Origin: JBFHES01 sp041584015
GTDB taxonomy: Bacteria > Bacteroidota > Bacteroidia > Bacteroidales > M50B96
NCBI GenBank assembly: GCA_041584015.1
Contig: JBFHES010000047.1
Span: forward strand, 1-20,291
Direction of reading: 5' to 3'
DNA length: 20,291 nt
Shown piece after piece: positions 1-8,636 of the stretch; position 1 is the stretch's first letter, and every line of letters starts with the position of its first letter. Position numbers and translations under genes: made by a program. The notes beneath the pieces were generated by a model that did no database searches, was not told the DNA's origin, and worked only from the letters and a program-made list of their open reading frames with translations.

Positions 1-1563
1 ACCTCGGATATGTATTTACCAGCGCCCTTTATTAAAAAGCTTCTTTTGACAAAGGGCTACGATGACTCTAAGCTGTACTTATCCTCGGTTGAAAGAAAAA
101 CAAAACATTCCGGCACCCTTTTCGATTACGTGCTAAAGGAAGAAAATATTAAGCCCGATCAACTGTTACATGTTGGTGATAATATTCATGCAGATATTAA
201 TATCGCATCGTCAAAAGGTATTCGAACCTATTACCTACAGCCTTATTCTAAATCAAACGCCTTATATCTAAAACATAAAGGGAAGCATGTTCATCAATTA
301 AATAACCCGCTTGAGTCTGTGATGCTTGGTACGGTTCTTAAGGGTGAATCGAAAAACCCATATAACGACAACACTAAAAAAGAATTGTGGAAAATAGGCT
401 ACGAGCTTGTGGGTCCAAATCATTTGTCATACCTCAACTTTATTATTAACAAGACGATATATCTGGGACTCGAAAAGATACATTTTCTTGCTCGAGATGG
501 TTATTACCTGAATGAAGCTTTTAAGCTGATCAAAACACAACAACAGCTTCCGCTTGCCTCTAATTACCTGTTGGCATCAAGACATCTGTATACATTTCCA
601 ATGATTAAGGAAATTAACGAAATTGCTATCTACAAGTTAATCACACCATTTCAGCGACTTAAGGTGAAGGACCTACTTTTAAGAATAGGAATGCATCCTG
701 AGAAATATAAAAAGACATTAGGCTCATATGGTTTTAACAACTTAGATGCATTCCTTCCGATTAATAAAATCGGAGAACTTGCTGATCCAAAAACCAAGGT
801 TCAACTGTGCAACTTTTTTCTCGAAATTAAGGATGATATTCTGAAAGAAGCCAAATTAGCCTTTGCCAATTTACTTGAGTATATTGAAGAAAACAAAGTT
901 GACGAGAAAACAGCTATTGTGGATGTCGGCTGGCAAGGATCATCAATCAGTAGCTTAACCAAATTGTTAAAAGCCTATGGAAAGGAAGGTCCGTATGGTT
1001 TTTTCTTTGGCACTTGGGGAGACATTACCACCTTGCAGAAAGAAGGTATTCAGCTTGATTCATTTTACTTTCATGCCGGTCGACCAAATTACCGGGCGCA
1101 ACACCTAATGACATCAGTAGCAATTTGCGAACTCTTCTTCACTGCTCCACATCCTACTGTAATCAGCCTAAAGAAAGATGCTAATAGTTGGGACGCGGTT
1201 TATGAAGAAGAAACTTTAAACGAAGAAGAGCAGCAAATAAAAGAAATAGTGTTTGAAGGTAGTATGCAATTCATCACTGATCTATTAGAAGTTTCGGATT
1301 TAAAACTTGAACATTGTAACAACTATATTCAAGTAGTTAATAATAGTTTTTTCAGATCCCCATCCGCAACGATTGCCTCAATCCTGGGCAAATACCGGCA
1401 TAAGATATCATATGGTAGCATATCATCACTTATACCAATTGCCAGAACACCCAACTATGATTTAAGGGGTAGCCAATGGAAAAAGCATAAAAAGGACTTA
1501 TTGAAAGAAACATTATGGATTGATGCCACAAAATCGATGTTGAAGGACAGGCCTAGGTTTTAG
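1..1563 (+). CDS. HAD-hydrolase-like protein (COG5610 type), 5' end outside window
   Basis: The frame is open to the left edge. The ATG at position 10 is not the likely start, because codons 1-6 read T-S-D-M-Y-L, and SDMYL is the internal HAD motif II region of this family. The visible part has 520 residues. HAD features follow: a conserved Lys region (ERKTKHSG, about residues 32-39) and the acidic motif HVGDN...D (about 57-65). A second domain contains LARDGYYL (about 163-170) and DVGWQG (308-313). This two-domain layout is what I recall for COG5610 'predicted HAD hydrolases' of polysaccharide loci, whose substrate is not established. The missing N-terminus should carry the catalytic DxD of HAD motif I. 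Its 3' end overlaps the 3' end of the convergent GT26 gene by 11 bp. It probably belongs to the same surface-polysaccharide locus, but that is inference. Family assignment is fairly sure, function is not. Confidence 0.75.
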   Translation, partial: TSDMYLPAPFIKKLLLTKGYDDSKLYLSSVERKTKHSGTLFDYVLKEENIKPDQLLHVGDNIHADINIASSKGIRTYYLQPYSKSNALYLKHKGKHVHQLNNPLESVMLGTVLKGESKNPYNDNTKKELWKIGYELVGPNHLSYLNFIINKTIYLGLEKIHFLARDGYYLNEAFKLIKTQQQLPLASNYLLASRHLYTFPMIKEINEIAIYKLITPFQRLKVKDLLLRIGMHPEKYKKTLGSYGFNNLDAFLPINKIGELADPKTKVQLCNFFLEIKDDILKEAKLAFANLLEYIEENKVDEKTAIVDVGWQGSSISSLTKLLKAYGKEGPYGFFFGTWGDITTLQKEGIQLDSFYFHAGRPNYRAQHLMTSVAICELFFTAPHPTVISLKKDANSWDAVYEEETLNEEEQQIKEIVFEGSMQFITDLLEVSDLKLEHCNNYIQVVNNSFFRSPSATIASILGKYRHKISYGSISSLIPIARTPNYDLRGSQWKKHKKDLLKETLWIDATKSMLKDRPRF

Positions 1564-2311
1564 TCTTTTGACGACTTCCAAACAACCAGTATTTAAACAT
1601 ATAATAGACGAATACGAAATTACCGACAAGGTACCGCTTCATCAATCGCTTAGGTTCGAGCCATAATCTATAGAGCCATTCAATGCCCATTTTTTGCATC
1701 CAAACCGGTGCTCTTGTTATGGTACCTGATAAAAAATCAAGTACTGCTCCTCCCGCAATTATCAATTTCAGATGGCTTAAAGCATGTTTGTTTTTACTTA
1801 TCCACTTTTCCTGATAAGGCACACCCATTCCAACAATTAAAAGCTCAGCACCAGAATTATTAATCTGATCGATAACTCCTGCTTCTTCATCTTGCTGAAA
1901 AAAACCATTTCGCATACCTGCAAGTTTTAGTCCTGGGATCGTGGTCTCGAGATTAGTTTTAGCCAGTGCCAATATTTCATCCTTCGTTCCTAGAAGAAAC
2001 ACTTTTTTCTCAAGATTAGTTGCTAGTTCAATTACTTTAGGTATTAAATCTGTGCCATTCAAATTATCCTGGATTTTCACCTTTGCGAACTTGGCTCCTA
2101 ACTTAATACCACTGCCATCATTGTAAACAAATTCCGAAGCATTTAATACGTCCAGATAATGGGCATCCCTTTGAGCAATATTGAAACAGTGGGCATTAAT
2201 AAAAAACAATGTTGAACACTTGGAGGAATTTAAAGCTTGCTCGCTTGCTTGCAAGGCCTCAACAGTTGTTCCGGTATCAACACCAATATTGAAGTACTCT
2301 TGTTTCGCCAT
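1553..2311 (-). CDS. WecG/TagA/CpsF family (GT26) glycosyltransferase
   Basis: This family transfers a sugar from a nucleotide donor, typically an N-acetylhexosamine or its uronic acid, onto an undecaprenyl-diphosphate-linked first sugar at the inner membrane. The 252-residue length is normal. Hallmarks in order: INAHCFN (38-44), YNDGSGIKLG (63-72) with the Asp at 65 in the position of the proposed catalytic base of TagA, NGTD (85-88), FLLG (105-108), GMGVPYQEKW (161-170), AGGAVLDFLSG (186-196), RAPVWMQ (200-206) and EWLYRLWLEP (211-220). The C-terminal basic/aromatic tail (RYLVGNFVFVYYMFKYW) fits membrane attachment. It is the last gene of the minus-strand operon, 5 nt after the preceding GT2 gene. 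Its start ATG is supported by that tight spacing. It likely adds the second sugar of the repeat unit. The family call is very sure; donor and acceptor are unknown. Confidence 0.93.
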   Translation of the reverse strand: MAKQEYFNIGVDTGTTVEALQASEQALNSSKCSTLFFINAHCFNIAQRDAHYLDVLNASEFVYNDGSGIKLGAKFAKVKIQDNLNGTDLIPKVIELATNLEKKVFLLGTKDEILALAKTNLETTIPGLKLAGMRNGFFQQDEEAGVIDQINNSGAELLIVGMGVPYQEKWISKNKHALSHLKLIIAGGAVLDFLSGTITRAPVWMQKMGIEWLYRLWLEPKRLMKRYLVGNFVFVYYMFKYWLFGSRQKTKT

Positions 2312-2316
2312 TAAAC

Positions 2317-3222
2317 TTATTTCTTATTGTGCAAATTTACATGGACGAACTTACCTCCGGCAAACCTCTCAAAGAAACTCTTCCAAAAGAGTTTGCGCAA
2401 AAGTCTTCTTTGATTTTTATTCAACACTTTTGGGCTTCTTTTAAATAACTCACTCAAGTATCCTTTCAGGTAATAAAACGAACCGGAAATCCCTGAAGAA
2501 CCCATGCTATCATAGCTTGCTTTTATGAGCAGGTAAAGTTTGCTATAGCCCAGCAAATAAGCACCTCTTCCAGAATTATAGCGGCCTTTTCGATTCGATA
2601 TCTTAGTACCAACCTTCCTATGCATTTCATAAAAAACATCACGAAAGGCTTTAGTCTCCCAACCTTTGTCAATAGCAATAATATTATCGGCGCAATCCCA
2701 ACCCAAACTAGGAATAAGTCCACCAATAGCATTCAAACATGTTTTGTTATAAATTTTAAACTGACCATGGGAATGAAACAATGGGCTATAGTCAACCTTT
2801 CTTTTATCTTTCTCGAAGTAGTAAGGAGTGCCAGAAATCACTCCATAATTTGGTTCTATTTTATTAAAAATAGTTTCTATAAAATTTGGACTAAACGAAA
2901 TATCTGCGTCAAGTTTTACAATCCAATCATAATCTGTTTCGGACTCATCGACAATTTTCCTGCCTTGATTAAACAGATTTACAACTCTTTTACCAACCTT
3001 ATACTCATCATTTGTTTCCAAATGTACACTCTTAATATAATCATAACGATTAGCATATTCAGATGCAATATCAAAAGTACCATCAGTTGATCCATCATCC
3101 AGCACTATGCATAAAACCGGTTCGATAGTTTGGTGTACTATCGACTCTAAGGTTTTACCAAGTAGCTTCTCCTCATTTTTCGAGGGGATGACAATGACAT
3201 ATCTTATCGGATCCATGTTCAT
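2317..3222 (-). CDS. GT2 family glycosyltransferase
   Basis: A 301-residue GT-A-fold inverting glycosyltransferase. The first beta-strand and NTP-binding region YVIVIPSKNEE lies at 8-18, LDDGSTDGT at 41-49 and the metal-binding D-A-D at 105-107 in KLDADI. A central GLIPSLGWDCADNI segment and an HRKVGT segment follow. The C-terminal ~100 residues are basic and aromatic without a clear transmembrane helix, so the protein is likely peripheral on the inner membrane. Its start overlaps the end of the preceding gene by 50 nt. The overlap is real rather than a start-choice artefact, because IVIPSKNEE is the essential first strand and the only Met codons before it are at 3222 and 3216. It would add one sugar to the repeat unit, with donor and linkage unknown. 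Confidence 0.9.
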   Translation of the reverse strand: MNMDPIRYVIVIPSKNEEKLLGKTLESIVHQTIEPVLCIVLDDGSTDGTFDIASEYANRYDYIKSVHLETNDEYKVGKRVVNLFNQGRKIVDESETDYDWIVKLDADISFSPNFIETIFNKIEPNYGVISGTPYYFEKDKRKVDYSPLFHSHGQFKIYNKTCLNAIGGLIPSLGWDCADNIIAIDKGWETKAFRDVFYEMHRKVGTKISNRKGRYNSGRGAYLLGYSKLYLLIKASYDSMGSSGISGSFYYLKGYLSELFKRSPKVLNKNQRRLLRKLFWKSFFERFAGGKFVHVNLHNKK

Positions 3223-4228
3223 TTAAAAATTTATGTAACACACTTCCCATTTTCTCCCACGTATTTAACTTGTTAAATCGTAAGATAATTTCAAGTGTTT
3301 TTTGTTCATCTTCCATTCCATTCGCGTCCAATAAAGAGATTATGTCTTCAAACTTTTCATAGGCATTTATTACTCCAACCTCAGCGAGGTCGCGAAATGC
3401 ACCTTTTTGGGGCCCAATTATATTGGAATGAAAACCAATGGAATCCATAAGAGCACCAGAACTTAAAACACTGTTGTCTTCGTATACAAACAAGGTAAAT
3501 TTCGACAAGGCTACAAAATGTCTTAATTTTAAAATATCAACAAATTCATTTCTAACAGTGATATTTGAGTTTTTAAAACGTTCTATCTCCCGGGCATAGT
3601 CGTCGTTTCGTGTTTTACCAATTACAAGTATTCTATATTTTTCATCCAATTGATGCTTATAAAGATATTCCAAAAATTTGTCAATTCCTTTATATTTCAG
3701 CAAAGATCCCCAAATTAAAAGGTCGTATTCTTTATTTTTCTCAGCAATTACAGGATAATCTTTAACAGGATGCTGAACTACTAAAACCTTAGCCCTGAAT
3801 CTGGGCTCAATGGATTCAAGATATGTCAGGCCCTCTTTACAATGCGTTATTACATAATCTGATTTTCTGGCCAACAACTTTTGAAGTCTACGTTTTATTT
3901 CTAAATGCTTAGGATAATGGCTTAGTTTATTATGTAAAATCCAAACCACCTTACCACCAATGGCATGAAGCAAATATATTTGAAGAATAAAAGCGAGTAC
4001 TTGCAAGCGGCCAAATTTCTTGTCCGGCAAATCTTCAATCCAGTTAAGCACTAAATAATCAGTTCTTCTAAGGAAGCCAAAAAACTGAAACATACCAGAG
4101 TTTGAAGGGTAGTCGGCATTAATTATCCTGTAATTTTTAGATAATTCAAACATAAGATCTTCAATGTATGGATTGACAACCACACTTGACGTTCGTTTGG
4201 AATTAGGATAATAATATACGTTCTTCAT
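3173..4228 (-). CDS. GT-B fold glycosyltransferase (GT4-like)
   Basis: A 351-residue protein with a GT-B layout. An N-terminal Rossmann-like half contains VVWILHNKLSHYP (about 94-106) and SDYVITHC (about 124-131). A C-terminal half starts with DLLIWGSLLKYKGID, which matches the usual 'G-x-x-x-x-K-G' phosphate-binding segment of GT4 enzymes, and later contains SVLSSGALMDSIGF, where GT4 enzymes place the acidic sugar-binding loop. The classic E-x7-E motif is not obvious, so the donor-binding acidic residues look divergent. No membrane segments or signal peptide are seen. It starts 3 nt after the preceding GT2 gene and overlaps the next GT2 gene by 50 nt, so translation is probably coupled. GT-B glycosyltransferase is a good call; the exact family and specificity are uncertain. 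Confidence 0.78.
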   Translation of the reverse strand: MKNVYYYPNSKRTSSVVVNPYIEDLMFELSKNYRIINADYPSNSGMFQFFGFLRRTDYLVLNWIEDLPDKKFGRLQVLAFILQIYLLHAIGGKVVWILHNKLSHYPKHLEIKRRLQKLLARKSDYVITHCKEGLTYLESIEPRFRAKVLVVQHPVKDYPVIAEKNKEYDLLIWGSLLKYKGIDKFLEYLYKHQLDEKYRILVIGKTRNDDYAREIERFKNSNITVRNEFVDILKLRHFVALSKFTLFVYEDNSVLSSGALMDSIGFHSNIIGPQKGAFRDLAEVGVINAYEKFEDIISLLDANGMEDEQKTLEIILRFNKLNTWEKMGSVLHKFLNEHGSDKICHCHPLEK

Positions 4229-4231
4229 TTG

Positions 4232-5161
4232 TTAATCGCTCATGTATCTGGCTTCTTTCACCGGACGCTTCTTACCTAACAAAGTAAATAACTTCCATTT
4301 AAAAAAGCCACCTAAATACTCACCATATTTTATAAATAATACCCGATATGCTTTTTTTGATGTTGCATATTTTTTATAAAACAGCAAATCCTTTTTAAGG
4401 TTATAGTTTGATTTTATATCACTTAGCGTGTAAATTAGCTTCTTAAAACTATCATCGTGCTCGTTGCCCGTATTTTCGGTAATGTTCCAAATCTTTAGTT
4501 CTGAGCTAACAACCAGCTCATATCCCGCCAATTTGCATCGATAGGTATAATCCGTATCGCCATGATACTGTGGAAAATGTTTCTCGTCCAAATATCCAAC
4601 CTGCTCATAAACCTCAACAGGAAAAACGGTACCCATACCAGCAAACCAATCTACGATTCTTTCCTCCACAAAGGCGGCACTATCTTTTTCATAAGTACCA
4701 ATCATGTGCTTATCTCCTTTGTCAGAAAAGAACTCGCCACCATATGCCCAAATGCGATCGGGAACTTCGGCATAATATATTTTGGAACCATATATGGTTT
4801 TAGCTCTATTCTGAGCCAATAGCTTAGTCAGGTTCACAAAGTAGTCGTCGCCTTGTAGAATATCATTATTCCACCACAACACAAAGTCAGTTTTTAGTTG
4901 CTCAATGGCATAGCTAACTCCACGGTTTATTCCACCGCTCCACCATAATCCACCATCGCCGTAGGCCAAGTGAACCTGTGGATGATTTGCTTTAATCCAA
5001 TCAGCTGTTCCGTCCTTCGATCCGTCATCAACAACAATCACTTCAAACTTAAAACCTAAACCTTCGGTTCTGGTCAAATCAGATTTAATTTTGTCGAGGC
5101 ACTTTTTAGTGAATTTCAATCCGTTAAAAACTGGAATTATTATGCTAATTATTTTATCCAT
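4232..5161 (-). CDS. GT2 family glycosyltransferase (rhamnosyltransferase-like)
   Basis: A 309-residue GT-A glycosyltransferase. It has ISIIIPVFNG (5-14), VVDDGSKDGT (43-52), the segment GDGGLWWSGGINRG (68-81) and WWNND (96-100), which replaces the usual DxD with N-N-D. A substrate-side HGDTDY (200-205) follows, at the place where the family's catalytic acid/base usually sits. The GLWWSGG...WWNND pattern is, as I recall, typical of the WbbL/RfbF-like GT2 branch that often transfers deoxy-sugars such as rhamnose. A 6-deoxy donor such as GDP-fucose or GDP-perosamine would fit this locus, but that is inference. Its first 8 nt overlap the end of the polymerase gene, and the stop TAA of that gene lies within this overlap. 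Confidence 0.88.
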   Translation of the reverse strand: MDKIISIIIPVFNGLKFTKKCLDKIKSDLTRTEGLGFKFEVIVVDDGSKDGTADWIKANHPQVHLAYGDGGLWWSGGINRGVSYAIEQLKTDFVLWWNNDILQGDDYFVNLTKLLAQNRAKTIYGSKIYYAEVPDRIWAYGGEFFSDKGDKHMIGTYEKDSAAFVEERIVDWFAGMGTVFPVEVYEQVGYLDEKHFPQYHGDTDYTYRCKLAGYELVVSSELKIWNITENTGNEHDDSFKKLIYTLSDIKSNYNLKKDLLFYKKYATSKKAYRVLFIKYGEYLGGFFKWKLFTLLGKKRPVKEARYMSD

Positions 5162-6368
5162 CTACTACAATATTTTTGTTTGCCTTTTTTGCTGTTTGAT
5201 CATACAGATCGACATCAATAAGATACAACATTAATAATAATGGCACATAAGAATATACATCGCCAAAGTCGCCACCAGTAAGCAATAGTATAGTTATCAT
5301 TGCTACATATAGCTTGATGTATTGCAGGTTTGGCGAGAGTTTATATTTAAAAACTTTTATAAGTATTGATATGGCACCGACTAAAAACAAGACCCCGTAG
5401 CGAACATAATTTCCAATTATGCCAATATCTGAGAGGTAGTACTTTTTCTCGATTCTCATTTGTTGTATTTCAACTCCGTAGGGTGAATTCTGGCTATCGA
5501 CACCATTGCCCACCAGATAAGCAATATTGTTCTTATAAAAATCGGTAAGAAAAAAAGTAATGGTCTTAATACGCTGCACGTCATCCTCACCAGAACTTTG
5601 TTTCTTTGATAAGGTTAACATCTCATTAATAATGTTCTCAAAAAGAAAGAAGATGGGTATAAGCGCCAACATTCCGAGCGGTATTAATACTAACTTAGAC
5701 TGAATCCTCTTACTCGTGATTAGAAAAACAATCATAATCAAAAGTGAAGAAAACAGAATCTGCCTGGTTCCTAGAAATACAATAATCATAAAACTCAAAA
5801 AGAATAGGGCTCCCCATTTAAATTCATACTTTGTAAAGAACCGAACCATTGAATAATAAAAATTTATCATCACAAAAGAAATCCCAGGTAGGAAGATTCT
5901 AAGTGTTCCACGTTCCTTACTAATACGCACATTAAAAATTACCTTGGGATACAATACATATTGCACGAGGTAAAATATGGTAATAGTAATGCCAAGCCCG
6001 ATAATGATTTTTTCAATATCTCGTGGATCGGCACGTAAGACATGCAGCAGAAAATAAAAGATATAGAAATACATAAATCGCTGGGCAATAAAGGTTATAC
6101 CAAAGGATTGTCCATGACCTGCATAAGCGCCAAACATGCTTAAAAATATGGATAGCAGAATAATAAATACTTCTTTCCCAAAGAAGGGATAAAACCGCTC
6201 TTCTCTATTGTAAACGTATTCGATACCTACAATTAGAAATATTAGTCCAATACTTAAGAGCTGTATGTATTTGATAACATTAAACGGAATAAAGGATAAA
6301 GCAAAAAAATCTAAAGCGCCCGCAATAGCAAATATTATTATTGATATTTCGAAAGCTTTACGACCCAT
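5154..6368 (-). CDS. wzy: O-antigen polymerase-like multi-pass membrane protein (Wzy candidate)
   Basis: A 404-residue, strongly hydrophobic protein with roughly 12 predicted membrane segments (for example about 8-27, 32-50, 65-84, 95-112, 120-141, 160-178, 186-203, 205-222, 228-250, 325-347, 357-374, 376-393). A long hydrophilic, presumably periplasmic loop (about 251-322) carries charged stretches and the V-G-N-G-V motif. This architecture is that of Wzy polymerases and WaaL-type ligases, which share little sequence. Its place in an operon with a Wzx flippase and six glycosyltransferases favours a polymerase that joins lipid-linked repeat units. It starts directly on the preceding GT4 stop (TAATG, 1-nt overlap). 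A ligase is the main alternative. Function is assigned by topology and context only. Confidence 0.75.
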   Translation of the reverse strand: MGRKAFEISIIIFAIAGALDFFALSFIPFNVIKYIQLLSIGLIFLIVGIEYVYNREERFYPFFGKEVFIILLSIFLSMFGAYAGHGQSFGITFIAQRFMYFYIFYFLLHVLRADPRDIEKIIIGLGITITIFYLVQYVLYPKVIFNVRISKERGTLRIFLPGISFVMINFYYSMVRFFTKYEFKWGALFFLSFMIIVFLGTRQILFSSLLIMIVFLITSKRIQSKLVLIPLGMLALIPIFFLFENIINEMLTLSKKQSSGEDDVQRIKTITFFLTDFYKNNIAYLVGNGVDSQNSPYGVEIQQMRIEKKYYLSDIGIIGNYVRYGVLFLVGAISILIKVFKYKLSPNLQYIKLYVAMITILLLTGGDFGDVYSYVPLLLMLYLIDVDLYDQTAKKANKNIVVDG

Positions 6369-7597
6369 TACTTTTGTTGCTTAACGGCAATAGCCTTGTT
6401 ATAAGCATCTATTATTGGTTGATAATAATTAAACTTTGCATAAAAGTCAATGCGCTCACCAGAGTTGATTACATTTTTAGCACGATATGCTTGGTCATCT
6501 AATCCACGCTCAATCATTTCGGCCATCTGATCATAATTATGCGGATCAAACACATAACTCATATCTTCTATACTTTCTGGCAAGGAAGTTACATTGGAAC
6601 AAATTACCGGGACTCCGAATCGCATGGATTCAAATAATGGGCCGCTTCCTGCTTCATACAAGGTTGGCATTACAACCAAACGGGTTGTTTTGTAAAAACC
6701 AATAAGATCTTCCTGCGATACAATATCTGTAAACTGAACCTGCTCTGTAAGTCCTAGTTTTTCAATTGTTGGAGCAATAACATTCTTATAATGCGACTGA
6801 CGAACACCCGTTGCAATCCAATATACTTTGCGGCCTTTATCTTTTAAGATCTTAAGTGCGTGAAGTACGCCAAGATGATTCTTATGAGGCCACGTTGCAG
6901 CCGGCGTTAGTATAAATTCCTCCGGCATATTATACCTGGCTGTTAATTCCTCCTTTCGGGTATAATCATTTGATGTAAAACACTCGGTTGCCACGGGAAC
7001 CGGACAAACACTCGTTTGATCATCATTAACATGAAAATACTTTTGAACATCTGTTTTTACATGAGCAAAAGAGGAAATAACCTGATCTGAACGCAAGATG
7101 CTTTTTGTAAAAGTAAGTGCTCTTTGCATTCGTTCAAAAGGACCAAAAAACTCAGGAAAATACAGTTGTTGCAAATCGTGAATGGTCACAAGTACCGGTA
7201 CCTTTATACCAAATACCCGCGACACTTGCCACGGTACATGTAACACATCAATATCAAATTTATTAAAATAGTAGGTATCAGGATTAAGGAAGCGATACAA
7301 CTTGTACAAGAATTTATTTGATTCCTGTTTGTGCATGAAACGATTGATAAAAAAATCGGAAGCCTTCTTCAGTTTTCGCTTAATTGGCCCAAATGGTTTT
7401 ACCTCTATCAAGGTAAATTTCTCATGCTCCCTGAACTCTGCTAAATGAATACTGCTCTTATCTTCACAGAAGAGATAAACCTTCTCTATTTGATCCATAT
7501 TTTTAAGCAAGCCTAAAATATAGAACGAATACTGAAAGGTACCTCCATGCTCTGGACTTACCAGTGAAAGTTCAAATCCTACTTTAAATTTTTTCAT
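6368..7597 (-). CDS. GT4 family glycosyltransferase
   Basis: A 409-residue retaining GT-B glycosyltransferase. The N-terminal domain shows FELSLVSPEHGGTFQYS (8-24), a glycine-rich acceptor/donor loop, and VTIHDLQQLYFPEF (137-150) with the His-Asp typical of the mannosyltransferase-like branch. The C-terminal domain shows ATWPHKNH (234-241), the segment binding the nucleotide phosphates, and EAGSGPLFESM (315-325), where E315 and E323 form the E-x7-E motif. FGVPVICSNVTSLPE (327-341) follows, as in canonical GT4 enzymes. WbaZ/MtfB-type mannosyltransferases look similar from memory, and a GDP-sugar donor fits the locus. The gene begins inside the end of the acyltransferase gene (14-nt overlap) and its stop overlaps the start of wzy by 1 nt. 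Family call very sure, specificity open. Confidence 0.92.
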   Translation of the reverse strand: MKKFKVGFELSLVSPEHGGTFQYSFYILGLLKNMDQIEKVYLFCEDKSSIHLAEFREHEKFTLIEVKPFGPIKRKLKKASDFFINRFMHKQESNKFLYKLYRFLNPDTYYFNKFDIDVLHVPWQVSRVFGIKVPVLVTIHDLQQLYFPEFFGPFERMQRALTFTKSILRSDQVISSFAHVKTDVQKYFHVNDDQTSVCPVPVATECFTSNDYTRKEELTARYNMPEEFILTPAATWPHKNHLGVLHALKILKDKGRKVYWIATGVRQSHYKNVIAPTIEKLGLTEQVQFTDIVSQEDLIGFYKTTRLVVMPTLYEAGSGPLFESMRFGVPVICSNVTSLPESIEDMSYVFDPHNYDQMAEMIERGLDDQAYRAKNVINSGERIDFYAKFNYYQPIIDAYNKAIAVKQQK

Positions 7598-8633
7598 TGT
7601 CAGGGTTTAATCTGTAGCGCAAAAAGAAGTTGGTAAAACGATCGGCAAATGCCGGATACTTAAGCTCCCATTGCTCTATTAATTGATTATATATTTTCTG
7701 ATTATTTATCTTCTTGCCAACAAGCACATCTTTAGTAGAGTTGCCAAACTTCTCCTTAAAACGGAACAGGTTATCGTCTGCAACCCGGCCTCCTCCCATG
7801 CTAATTAATGTTAATCCAAGATCTTTTGCAATTTCAATGGCAGCATGATAAACCAGATCGTTCGGTCGTAACTCAATAAAATTGTAATTGGTTCCGATTA
7901 AATGACAAACCATTTTACCGTATGCAGTAAATACAATCATGCTATTAATAATTTCATCATTGTAATAAACATTCACCAAGCCTGCCTGCTTCAGAAACAA
8001 ATCCTTTAGTTTTGAATAATAAGCATCAGGAAAGAGATAATATTCATCCATCTCTATTCGCTTAAAGGAATCGGCATAAAGTTTTACATATATATCCATA
8101 TGTTCCATATCCGGGTCCCAAGCCCATGACAAGCCATTGCGTTTCGCCTTGTTTATGTTCTTGCGAACATGTCGATTGGCAATCTTATATTCGGCGTCAA
8201 GCTCGATGAATACATTATTCCGGACAACTTCATATTTGGCATCTCTAAGTTGATTATTAACAAATGGCAATTCGCGAATAAACTCAGCAACCACCGCATG
8301 TTCAAGACACCAATCATTAACCAGTTCATTAAACTCAAGGCGCAAATCGGCAGCAACTTCTACTTCACTTACCAAAACTCCACCGTAGCCATAAGCTGTT
8401 GAAATATCAAAATAGGGTTTGTCCAGATTGAAGCCCTCTATCTCCTTAATAAAGAACGGGTATAAAAATTTCACGTTCCGTAATTCGACAAAAATGCACA
8501 TTGGTTTTGCCTGCTCATGATCCTGCCAATTGATATAATACTCTGGCGAGAAATAAACCTCTTTGCAGGATTCCGGAAAGGATTCGAATGCATCCTTCCA
8601 CTGGTCAATGGTATTTAAATCGAATATTTTCAT
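7584..8633 (-). CDS. FemAB/GNAT-like acyltransferase (candidate amino-sugar N-acyltransferase)
   Basis: A 349-residue protein with two GNAT-like halves, as in the FemAB/Acetyltransf_6 group. Visible marks are YGYGGV (81-86), the basic RHVRKNINKAKRNGL segment (154-168), RPNDLVYHAAI (256-266) and GGGR...LFRFKEKFG (280-297), near the usual C-terminal signature of these proteins. FemAB enzymes transfer amino acids from aminoacyl-tRNA, while related polysaccharide-locus proteins acylate sugars. The gene sits 3 nt after the perosamine synthase-like aminotransferase, so acylation of the 4-amino group of perosamine, by acetyl, another acyl group or an amino acid, is a reasonable inference. It has no signal peptide, so it should act in the cytoplasm on the nucleotide sugar or lipid-linked glycan. 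The fold family is fairly sure; donor and acceptor are not shown by the sequence. Confidence 0.75.
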   Translation of the reverse strand: MKIFDLNTIDQWKDAFESFPESCKEVYFSPEYYINWQDHEQAKPMCIFVELRNVKFLYPFFIKEIEGFNLDKPYFDISTAYGYGGVLVSEVEVAADLRLEFNELVNDWCLEHAVVAEFIRELPFVNNQLRDAKYEVVRNNVFIELDAEYKIANRHVRKNINKAKRNGLSWAWDPDMEHMDIYVKLYADSFKRIEMDEYYLFPDAYYSKLKDLFLKQAGLVNVYYNDEIINSMIVFTAYGKMVCHLIGTNYNFIELRPNDLVYHAAIEIAKDLGLTLISMGGGRVADDNLFRFKEKFGNSTKDVLVGKKINNQKIYNQLIEQWELKYPAFADRFTNFFLRYRLNPDNEKI

Positions 8634-8636
8634 AGT

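Noticed and set aside
2620..3090. Plus-strand 156-codon frame
   Set aside because: Antisense to the GT2 gene with its DDGS and DAD motifs. The composition looks like a reverse-frame shadow.
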